Shown one piece after another: positions 42,569 through 49,168 of a DNA stretch of 49,168 nucleotides. The translations under genes were made by a program, and so were the position numbers. Under the pieces are notes generated by a model. The model searched no databases. It saw only the letters and a program-made list of their open reading frames with translations, and had not been told where the DNA came from. The stretch is from Nitrososphaerales archaeon. Its GTDB lineage: Archaea; Thermoproteota; Nitrososphaeria; Nitrososphaerales; CADDZS01. The DNA is taken from the NCBI GenBank assembly GCA_030041295.1, contig JASHOD010000003.1, positions 1-49,168 on the forward strand, given 5' to 3'. Position 1 is the first letter of the stretch, and the number at the start of each line of letters is the position of its first letter.

Positions 42569-44437
42569 TTACGCTTGTGAAAGTTCTTCGGCGACGATTT
42601 CTGCAACGTCCCTTACGTTCATCTTCGAATTCGCATCAACTTTCATTGAATCCTCGAACATTGAGAGACAAAACGGACATTCAGTCGCCAACGTTCCCGC
42701 TCCCGTGCTCACGGCTTCTTGAGTTCTGATGCCAGTAATTGTCCTCTGCTGCGGTACCTTATACCAGTAGTTAGAACCGCCGGCTCCGCAACAGAATGTC
42801 TTTTCCTTTCGCCTGTGCATTTCCCGCATATCGTCTCGAGTTGCGGAAAGAACATCCCTAGGCTCATCAAATATGGAATTGTAACGAGAAGCGTAGCATG
42901 CATCGTGCAAGGTTACCGATATCTCGTTTAGTTTCGTCTTCGTGATCTTGATTTTTCCCTCTCTGATTAGATCCGAAATCAGTTGCGTGTGATGGATCAC
43001 CTTGTAATTTCCGCCGAATGTTGGATACTCATTTCTCAAAGTGTTGAAACAATGAGGGCAGGTCGTTACGATTTTCTTTACTTTGTAATTATTCAATCGT
43101 TCGATGTTTTGATATGCCAATTCCTGATACCTTCCTTCTTCACCCAATCTACGCGCAGGGTCGCCGTTGCACATCTCCTCGCTGCCCAAAATAGCAAAGG
43201 AAAGCCCGGCTTGTTTCATGATCTTGCAAAGCGATTTGGCAATATTCTGGGCTCGCTGGTCAAACGATGCAAGGCAACCAACCCAGTATAGGTATTCGGC
43301 GTTTGGGTTGGAAGCGAATGTGTCTATCCCATGATCTCGCGCCCAATCCCCCCTGGTGGAGGAATTGAATCCGTACGGATTTTGATTCTGCGTCAAGTTT
43401 TGCAACAGCATCGATTTTTCCTTGTCCAGCTTGCCGCCGTTGACCAAAGTTCTTCTTAGGTCGTAGATCGTGTCTAGATGCTTTACTGCAACCGGGCATG
43501 CCTCAACGCACGCTCCGCATGTAACGCAGGACCAGAGTTCATCCTCTCTGACTTTTTCGAATGGATCCCGATCCTGTTTGTTGTCCTTCTTGTACTGAAC
43601 GTCTAGGAGACTAGCCTTCCTTACGACAATCCTCGGAGACAGAGTCCTGCCCGCCGCGGTCGCAGGGCAGGAAGCTTCGCACGCCCCGATTTCGACGCAT
43701 GAATCGAAAGAAAGTTTTTGGTATGAGGGAAATTCTGATACTTTACTCACGCCAACCGTGATCTCCGAACTATCGACTTTTCCCTCCATTACGTCGCTCA
43801 GCTTGAATGGAGTCCTCATCGTTGGTAAAGGCCGGTCGAAATTCGCAATCAGGTTGATACTTGGTCTAACGTAGTAAAGCACGACTAGAGAATTTCGCAC
43901 AATATTTAGGACAAAATCGACTATTGCAAAAGATGAAAACCAAGTGACTATCAGTTCACTAGTAGTGAACAAAATCATTACAATCAAAATCAGCTGAAGG
44001 TACGCCGAGGCGCGATTGAAAGTAGAATCCGTATTCAGAAGATTCTGGGCTCTTTTGCTCTCATAATATCTCTGAATTCTCCATACAAACGCTGCAATCA
44101 ATCCGGCTATTAATGGAAGCGTGATAACAAGGGCAATTATTCGGAGAGGTGGAAAATACGACCAGAAAGGATCCAAAATCGCTATCAGAATAGTTAGTCC
44201 GACGCCTACGGCGATTGCAATGTGCATCAAAAAGACCGGATCTCTTGAGAGGAGTCGTTTCCCTTCCTCTTTTCCAAGACGAATGAACCGTCCAATCTCA
44301 GGAGCTTTGCCCGAGTCCCTTTTCGAAACGGAAAAAGCCGTAACAAATATTGCCGCGACACTTACTAACGATACGGCGTAACCCAAAAGGTAAAGGGGAC
44401 TGAAAAGCACAGCCGGTATGGCTAGAGCAACGACCAA
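42569..44437 (-). CDS. Membrane HdrD-like iron-sulfur protein (probable ETF:quinone oxidoreductase)
   Basis: 622 residues. The N-terminal 210 residues have about six hydrophobic helices like a NarI-type cytochrome b domain. Two 4Fe-4S clusters follow: CVEIGACEASCPATAAGRTLSPR near 247 and SCVTCGACVEACPVAVKHLD near 306. The second half has two CCG domains: EYLYWVGCLASFDQRAQ and CNGDPARR with VTTCPHCFNTL, then TLHDACYASRYN and FCCGAGGSNYW. These make a heterodisulfide-reductase-type catalytic half. The gene begins four bases past etfA. It probably receives electrons from ETF and reduces a membrane quinone. Start TTG. Confidence 0.9.
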   Translation of the reverse strand: MVVALAIPAVLFSPLYLLGYAVSLVSVAAIFVTAFSVSKRDSGKAPEIGRFIRLGKEEGKRLLSRDPVFLMHIAIAVGVGLTILIAILDPFWSYFPPLRIIALVITLPLIAGLIAAFVWRIQRYYESKRAQNLLNTDSTFNRASAYLQLILIVMILFTTSELIVTWFSSFAIVDFVLNIVRNSLVVLYYVRPSINLIANFDRPLPTMRTPFKLSDVMEGKVDSSEITVGVSKVSEFPSYQKLSFDSCVEIGACEASCPATAAGRTLSPRIVVRKASLLDVQYKKDNKQDRDPFEKVREDELWSCVTCGACVEACPVAVKHLDTIYDLRRTLVNGGKLDKEKSMLLQNLTQNQNPYGFNSSTRGDWARDHGIDTFASNPNAEYLYWVGCLASFDQRAQNIAKSLCKIMKQAGLSFAILGSEEMCNGDPARRLGEEGRYQELAYQNIERLNNYKVKKIVTTCPHCFNTLRNEYPTFGGNYKVIHHTQLISDLIREGKIKITKTKLNEISVTLHDACYASRYNSIFDEPRDVLSATRDDMREMHRRKEKTFCCGAGGSNYWYKVPQQRTITGIRTQEAVSTGAGTLATECPFCLSMFEDSMKVDANSKMNVRDVAEIVAEELSQA

Positions 44438-44441
44438 AATT

Positions 44442-45398
44442 TTAGCGACCAGTCTTTGATTTTAGGGCCTTTGCTAGGGCAGGCACCACCTGGTAGAGAT
44501 CGCCCACGACTCCATAATCGCACTCTTGGAAGATCGGCGCGTTCTTGTCATTGTTTATGGCGACGATAACCTTGGAATCCCTCATCCCAGTGAGATGCTG
44601 GATCTGACCCGAGATCCCGACGGCGATGTAGAGTTTCGGTTTAACCGTTGTTCCCGAGAGCCCCACCTGCCTGCTCTCGGGCATCCAACCGAGATCTGAA
44701 GTGAGGGGCCTCGAAGCTCCAATCATTGCGTTCAGGATCTTCGCTAAATCATCGAGAAGGGCGAGGTCCTCTTTCTTTTTGAAACCTCTGCCTGCCGAAA
44801 CTATGGCGTCAGCGTCTTTGATATTTACTTCGCCGGAAGCTTTCGGTTTTTTGCCCACAGCTTTCGAAGTGCGCGTCTTTGGAGACAAGGTGATCGACTT
44901 TAGCTCTGGTTGGGAATTACCAGTGGCTTTCTCGAATGCTCGCTGACCTATGGTGACAACAGCACCTGTTTTTGAAACAACCGTGGAAATGGCATTCCCT
45001 CCCCAGACAACTCTATCCGCGAGCGCGTGGCCGTCTTCAAATCGCGGTGCCATCGCGTCGGTTATACAACCCATCTTGAGTCGGACGGCAATTCTGGGAG
45101 CTACTTCCTTGCCTTTCTTGGTCGCGCCGATCAAGACAAAATCCGGTCGGTAATCTTGACTGATTTGCTCTAAGGCATCCGTGACGGTTTCGGGAGGGAA
45201 ATCCTTCAACGAGTCACTTTGAACCTGGAAGATTGAAGCTACACCAGTTACCGAAAGCGTCGCAGCGTTGTTCTTTTGTTCACCAGAACCGAGAAGCGCT
45301 GCCGAAACTTGAGCAGAGTCGCCGCAAGTCTTTGCTACGGCACTTACAAGCTCTAGTTCGCTGTCGAGATCCTCGGAGTAAACCAGAAACTTCGACAT
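44442..45398 (-). CDS. etfA: Electron transfer flavoprotein alpha subunit
   Basis: 318 residues. The C-terminal FAD-binding signature is intact: RPLTSDLGWMPESRQVGLSGTTVKPKLYIAVGISGQIQHLTGM then VIVAINNDKNAPIFQECDYGVVGDLYQVVPAL. The first half is the usual ADP-fold region. It forms a heterodimer with EtfB and carries electrons from acyl-CoA dehydrogenases. ATG start one base past the etfB stop. The HdrD-like gene follows after four bases. Confidence 0.95.
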   Translation of the reverse strand: MSKFLVYSEDLDSELELVSAVAKTCGDSAQVSAALLGSGEQKNNAATLSVTGVASIFQVQSDSLKDFPPETVTDALEQISQDYRPDFVLIGATKKGKEVAPRIAVRLKMGCITDAMAPRFEDGHALADRVVWGGNAISTVVSKTGAVVTIGQRAFEKATGNSQPELKSITLSPKTRTSKAVGKKPKASGEVNIKDADAIVSAGRGFKKKEDLALLDDLAKILNAMIGASRPLTSDLGWMPESRQVGLSGTTVKPKLYIAVGISGQIQHLTGMRDSKVIVAINNDKNAPIFQECDYGVVGDLYQVVPALAKALKSKTGR

Positions 45399-45399
45399 G

Positions 45400-46188
45400 T
45401 CACTTCACCGCCCCTTCCTTTAGAAGCACGTCGGCTAGTTTTCCTGCCGTCTCCTCCGGCGGACCCTCGAAGATCATTTTCTTGCGAGCCGATTTTGGAA
45501 CCTGAATTGATTTTACTTCGACTAGCGAACCTTCTTTTCCTACGCTCTTCGGCTCGATTCCCAGGTCCTGGGCCTTCCATTCCAAAATCTCTTTCTTACC
45601 CGCGCTCATTATCTGAATCAGCGTTGGAAATCTCGGTTGATTGATTTCTCTCGCGACCGTGACGAGCGCTGGCAGATCGGATTCAACAGTTTCAATTCCT
45701 TCTTCCAGCAGCCTATCTGCGGTTACCTTACTTCCAGTCAGGGTGAGTTTAGAAACAAAAGTCAATTCAGGCACGCCGAGGAACTCGGATAGCGCGGGGC
45801 CGACAATTCCCGAGTAGACGTCCGTCGTCCCCGTGGCCGTGATTATGATATCGTACTTGCCAATCTTCTTTATTGCCTCCGAGAGAATGTAAGCGGTTCC
45901 TATCGCGTCGCTATCAACAAACGATGGATCTATCAAGAGTCTCGCGCGGTCGCATCCCATGGCAAGCGCTTCTTTCACGCTCTTTTTCGCGTCAGCTTGA
46001 CCAACGCAAAGAGCCGTGACACTTCCACCATTCTTTTCTTTTAGCCTGACTGCTTCCTCGATTGCATTCTTGTCGTCGTCGCTTATCTTCGTCTTCGCGC
46101 CCTCGAAACCAATCCTGTTGTTCGATCGATCGATTTTGAGTTCGGTTTCGTCTATCACGTGTTTGAAACAGACAATAGTCTCCACCAA
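45400..46188 (-). CDS. etfB: Electron transfer flavoprotein beta subunit
   Basis: 262 residues. IVCFKHVIDETELKID opens the chain, and EEAVRLKEKNGGSVTALCVG, LAMGCDRARLL and YDIIITATGTTDVYSGIVGPALSEFLGVPELTFVSKL follow the family, with the ADP/AMP site region VTVAREINQPRFPTLIQIMSAGKK. It pairs with EtfA. The start is TTG or the GTG that follows it. It lies 148 bases after the acyl-CoA dehydrogenase gene on the same strand; that gap has a CCCTA...TAGGG hairpin which may split or process the message. Confidence 0.95.
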   Translation of the reverse strand: MVETIVCFKHVIDETELKIDRSNNRIGFEGAKTKISDDDKNAIEEAVRLKEKNGGSVTALCVGQADAKKSVKEALAMGCDRARLLIDPSFVDSDAIGTAYILSEAIKKIGKYDIIITATGTTDVYSGIVGPALSEFLGVPELTFVSKLTLTGSKVTADRLLEEGIETVESDLPALVTVAREINQPRFPTLIQIMSAGKKEILEWKAQDLGIEPKSVGKEGSLVEVKSIQVPKSARKKMIFEGPPEETAGKLADVLLKEGAVK

Positions 46189-46336
46189 AGCGAATCTCTA
46201 GCCAGCCACTTTTCGAAGCCTGATTCCAAAAGAGATAGCCCTACATAACTTCTATAGGGAGCAACTCTCTTTTGCTTCTGAAGATTAGAAAATAATCGCT
46301 CTGTATTTCTCTTTTATGCAGAGCTATTTTCCATTT

Positions 46337-47521
46337 CTAGGAGAACGCTTCATAGTCACTGCCGAGCAGTTTCACGGCTATCTTCTGTTCCAGGATTTGG
46401 TCGGCTCCTTCGTAGATCCTGCAGACCCTCGTATCGACCAAATGCCTAGCCGGTCGGTTTTCAAAGGAGTAACCGTTTGCTCCAAATATTTGCACGGCCC
46501 GATCAGCAGCGTCAAAGGACGCATTCGCTGCCTGATATTTAGCCTGGGCAATCATCCAGTCGGCCTCGCCGCGCAGTTCGTTGTCTTTGGGGCTGGCATC
46601 CGACTTTGCTTTCTGGAGAGCCGCTTTGCATGCTAACAGTTTCGCAGTTTCTAGGTCAAGCGAAATCTTCGTAATTTCCCTTTGCACAAGCTGGTGTTTT
46701 CCAATCTTCTTCTTGTGTTGAACTCTTTCCTTTGCGTATCGAATTGACTCATTCAGGCAATCTTCGATCACTCCGACGCAGCCTGCTGCTACCGATAGTC
46801 TACCGCTCATGAGCGCGCTGTACGCGACGCTTAGTCCCTTTCCAAGAGGGCCAAGCATGTTTTCCTTTGGAACTTTGCAATCTCTAAAATAAAGGAGTCC
46901 CGTGTCGCTGGTAGGGAGCCCTAACTTGTTTTTGATTGCGCCTGCCTCAAAACCTTCGTACTCCTTTTCGACGAGGAAGGCACACATTCCCTCGCTCTTC
47001 CCCTTGGGATAGGCGAATACAATGATGAGGTCGGCTATCGAGCCATTTGATATCCATGCCTTACTTCCATTTAGGAAGAAATAGTTCCCCTTCTCCTCAA
47101 AACTTGTCCTAAGTGATGCGGGATCAGATCCCGCGGTTGGCTCGGTCAAGCCGAATGCCATGATCTTCTCCCCCCTCGTGGTCTTTGGAAGATACTCCTC
47201 CTTTTGAGAATCTGTTCCCCACTTTTGCACGGTCAATTGTCCTAGTGACGTGTGTCCTGAGAGGAAAGTGCGAACGCCAGTTCCTTCTTGACCAACTCGC
47301 TCGAGGGCTAACGCGTAGGTAAGCGCGTCCGCTCCTTGACCGTCGCCGTACTTTCGCGATACTGGCAGACCTAGAAGATGCGTTTCCTTGAAAATTGGAT
47401 ATATTTGGTCATTGAATTTGTGTTCCAGATAGCATTTGTCTTCGATGGGACGAATTCTCTTGCATGCTTCGTCCACAACATTGAGTATGAGATTTTGTTC
47501 ATCGCTAATTTCGAAATTCAT
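46337..47521 (-). CDS. Acyl-CoA dehydrogenase (paralogue 2)
   Basis: From the ATG at 47521 the enzyme has 394 residues. A longer frame to 47578 adds 19 unrelated residues. MAFGLTEPTAGSDPASLRTSF and YFFLNGSKAWISNGSIADLIIVFAY give the FAD site. QIFGANGYSFENRPARHLVDTRVCRIYEGADQILEQ gives the catalytic glutamate in YEG. It oxidises an acyl-CoA and is the first gene of the etfBA-quinone oxidoreductase unit, so this is probably its main partner. Substrate length unknown. Confidence 0.95.
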   Translation of the reverse strand: MNFEISDEQNLILNVVDEACKRIRPIEDKCYLEHKFNDQIYPIFKETHLLGLPVSRKYGDGQGADALTYALALERVGQEGTGVRTFLSGHTSLGQLTVQKWGTDSQKEEYLPKTTRGEKIMAFGLTEPTAGSDPASLRTSFEEKGNYFFLNGSKAWISNGSIADLIIVFAYPKGKSEGMCAFLVEKEYEGFEAGAIKNKLGLPTSDTGLLYFRDCKVPKENMLGPLGKGLSVAYSALMSGRLSVAAGCVGVIEDCLNESIRYAKERVQHKKKIGKHQLVQREITKISLDLETAKLLACKAALQKAKSDASPKDNELRGEADWMIAQAKYQAANASFDAADRAVQIFGANGYSFENRPARHLVDTRVCRIYEGADQILEQKIAVKLLGSDYEAFS

Positions 47522-47649
47522 CGTGCCAAGAAACGAAATATCGTTGTCTGTTCGTCGAGGCTCTGCTTGTTGTAACATGATTCTGTCATGAAATTGAGAG
47601 TAACAGGGCTAATATTGCTTTCATACGTAATTAGAACGCCGGTAAAGAA

Positions 47650-48456
47650 CTACGGCATCTTAAGAGTCAGATATTTCTTATTGAATCTGGCTCCAACCAA
47701 AATAATGGATAACAGCGACACCGCAACCCAAAACATGAAATCTATCAGCAATAGATCGGATTGCACCCCATAACACCAGGAACCTGGATATGACGTGCAA
47801 ATTGAAAGCATTAGGTTTTTCCAAGGAGAAATCGGATAGCCAGTCGGTGGGTATGTAGAAAGAAAAATCGAGAACAAGGTGACTAAGATTGAGCCAGAAT
47901 AGCCAGAGGCAACTAGAATCCACACCCAATTTTTGGAGGCCGTGTGGGATGTCAAAAACAAACTCCCCCATAGGATCAGTTCTACGATCGAGAGCCAAAG
48001 AGCAATGTCTAGTCCTACTCCAACGAGATTGATGGTTATTCCGCTTCGCGTTGTAAAGCATTGGTAGCTACCCGGAGAAGTGCTGTTTAGTCCGTAACCA
48101 CAATGATTCGAATATGCAGGGTTGGTCCAATCGTATGGGAATCCGAGATAACCGCCTAAATTAGTTAACCCAGCAGCTACAGTCGAGAAAACCAGAGCAA
48201 TAAAAATAGAGAGGAAGAGACGACTCTTTCTGACATTTTGTGAAACGGAAAAGTGCAATGTTAAGATGATTGCGGAACTCATGAAAACTAGGAAGAACGA
48301 ACCAATCAGAAAAAGCCAGAATATCGTAGGATTATTTCCAGTGTCGGTCATTGTTATGGTTGGATAACTGGCTATAATGATGCAAGTCACGATAATTGGA
48401 ACCAAGAGTAGTAACGGAGCAATCAGGTCTCTATTATTTGGCCGTTCCTTACTCAA
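47650..48456 (-). CDS. Six-helix membrane protein of unknown function
   Basis: 268 residues with about six hydrophobic helices: LIAPLLLLVPIIVTCIIIASYP, IFWLFLIGSFFLVFMSSAIILTL, LFLSIFIALVFSTVAAGL, NLVGVGLDIALWLSIVELILWGSLFL, WVWILVASGYSGSILVTLFSIFL and SDLLLIDFMFWVAVSLLSIILVG. Two loops between helices carry cysteines (NHCGYGLNSTS / YQCF, ICTSYPGSWCYG), probably on the outside. No family is recognised. The start is TTG. It follows nothing closely and may act alone. Confidence 0.7.
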   Translation of the reverse strand: MSKERPNNRDLIAPLLLLVPIIVTCIIIASYPTITMTDTGNNPTIFWLFLIGSFFLVFMSSAIILTLHFSVSQNVRKSRLFLSIFIALVFSTVAAGLTNLGGYLGFPYDWTNPAYSNHCGYGLNSTSPGSYQCFTTRSGITINLVGVGLDIALWLSIVELILWGSLFLTSHTASKNWVWILVASGYSGSILVTLFSIFLSTYPPTGYPISPWKNLMLSICTSYPGSWCYGVQSDLLLIDFMFWVAVSLLSIILVGARFNKKYLTLKMP

Positions 48457-48620
48457 TACGAGTCATAATATCGAACCTAACATTACTTGAATTTAGTTAC
48501 CACGGAAACTTTTTCGTTGCCGGCTGCTCACATAATAACCGAGCATCTTTGAGCAATGCTCGAGTCTACATCTTTTGAGACAATCCTGAGATAGAGCTTG
48601 AAAAGGTTTAACTATTCGTA

Positions 48621-48634
48621 AAACCATTTGGTTT
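48621..48634. promoter_or_regulatory. Palindromic operator before vapB
   Basis: AAACCA-TT-TGGTTT is a perfect inverted pair ending six bases before the vapB ATG, with an AT-rich TTTAACTA stretch just upstream. Its place fits self-repression by the VapB/VapBC complex. Confidence 0.55.
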
Positions 48635-48640
48635 ACCGAA

Positions 48641-48886
48641 ATGAATTACTTTTTGTCAGTAGTTAGTGTCAAAGTTCCAGATGAAATAAAAAGAGATATG
48701 GAGAAGCGCAAGGAGAGAATCAACTGGTCGGAGGAAATCAGACAGTTCATTTCAAACAAGATCAAGGAGGATCAAAGACGAGAGAATATCGAAAAAGCTG
48801 ACAAGATTCTTCAAAAGACACGCAAATTGCCGAAAGGAGCGGCTTCCAAGCTCGTGAGAGAAGATCGTGACAGTCGTAATAATTGA
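48641..48886 (+). CDS. vapB: VapB-type antitoxin
   Basis: 81 residues. The first 35 (VVSVKVPDEIKRDMEKRKERINWSEEIRQFI) are a strand-helix-helix DNA-binding unit and the remainder is a charged helix and tail (NIEKADKILQKTRKLPKGAASKLVREDRDS) that should wrap the toxin. It neutralises the PIN ribonuclease encoded by the next gene, whose start overlaps its end by 20 bases. A TTG four codons after the ATG could also be used. Confidence 0.85.
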   Translation: MNYFLSVVSVKVPDEIKRDMEKRKERINWSEEIRQFISNKIKEDQRRENIEKADKILQKTRKLPKGAASKLVREDRDSRNN

Positions 48887-49168
48887 CGCGTCTGCTTTAA
48901 GCGCGTTTCTTTTAGAAGAAGAGGGTGACCAAGAGAAGAAGGTCCGTGACCTCTTGATCCAAGGAGTTTCCGCTACCGAGCTCGTCATAACAGAATCTTG
49001 CAATGCCATTTTGACAGCTCTTAGACGCCGACGCATTAACGAAGAACAGGCTGAAAAGGCATTCGAGGTCCTGCTCAGCTTCATTGATACGAACATCCAG
49101 ATCTTTAGGCAATCAGAATCTTTACTGCATCAAGCTTTTCAAAATGCAAGAGAAAATGGCTTGGCCAT
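48867..49168 (+). CDS. vapC: VapC-type PIN ribonuclease toxin (partial, cut by window end)
   Basis: The first 100 residues of a PIN-domain protein are present. TVVIIDASALSAFLLEEEG carries the first catalytic aspartate and LVITESCNAILTALRRRRI the second acidic residue; the last acidic motifs lie beyond the window. It should cleave RNA when VapB is lost. The GTG start at 48867 lies inside the vapB end, as usual for these coupled pairs. Confidence 0.88.
   Translation, partial: MTVVIIDASALSAFLLEEEGDQEKKVRDLLIQGVSATELVITESCNAILTALRRRRINEEQAEKAFEVLLSFIDTNIQIFRQSESLLHQAFQNARENGLA

Noticed and set aside
47678..48061. 127-residue minus-strand frame
   Set aside because: It is a shadow inside the six-helix membrane protein, which has far better hydrophobic pattern and length.

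Overview
The window looks like a chromosome segment of a mesophilic archaeon, most likely a Thermoproteota/Nitrososphaeria-type lineage that lives on organic carbon. The reasons are an archaeal RadA, a DUF6659-like thaumarchaeal small protein, many AT-rich TATA-type promoters close to start codons (leaderless transcription), frequent TTG starts, an F420-type LLM oxidoreductase, VapBC-type modules, and no ammonia-oxidation genes in view. Placement is inference; no rRNA or tRNA gene was found here to test it.

1-15.6 kb is a catabolic neighbourhood. It holds an EamA exporter, a fumarylacetoacetate-hydrolase-like enzyme, a nickel-pincer (LarA-type) 2-hydroxyacid racemase/epimerase with a short LarC, a zinc alcohol dehydrogenase, a Gfo/Idh/MocA oxidoreductase, an FGGY sugar kinase, a 2-hydroxyacid dehydrogenase, an LLM flavin/F420 oxidoreductase, an SCP2 protein, a class II aldolase, a BKACE enzyme, a cyclase-family hydrolase, an O-methyltransferase and an aldo/keto reductase. 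Together they suggest breakdown of a sugar, polyol or sugar acid through epimerisation, oxidation, phosphorylation and aldol cleavage. The substrate cannot be read from sequence. 15.7-18.9 kb is a glycerol operon: glpK, a GlpA-type FAD dehydrogenase and a translationally coupled CoxG-like protein.

18.9-23.9 kb is accessory. A gene-poor stretch is followed by a HicB-like/hemerythrin fusion and a transposable element. The element has a SWIM plus zinc-ribbon DDE transposase, a 47-residue ribbon-helix-helix protein and two membrane-anchored passengers, with a 30-base direct repeat at both sides. It lies just upstream of radA. 25-27.4 kb holds an antitoxin-like ORF without a normal start, a secreted protein and a broken SLT-LysM lytic transglycosylase gene.

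27.6-33 kb holds glmS, a DUF6659-like protein, VOC, DinB and SnoaL small proteins and a transsulfuration PLP enzyme. 33.4-37.8 kb is a minus-strand run: a TetR regulator with a FadR-like operator, two tandem TIM-barrel glycosidase-like paralogues and a MoeA with a histidine-rich N-terminus. 37.8-40.4 kb has a small secreted protein, a decayed transposase tail related to the 21-kb element, a methyltransferase and a YcaQ-like DNA glycosylase.

40.5-47.5 kb is an acyl-CoA oxidation module: two acyl-CoA dehydrogenases, EtfB, EtfA and a membrane iron-sulfur/HdrD-like protein that probably passes ETF electrons to quinone. The window ends with a six-helix membrane protein and a VapBC pair cut by the edge.
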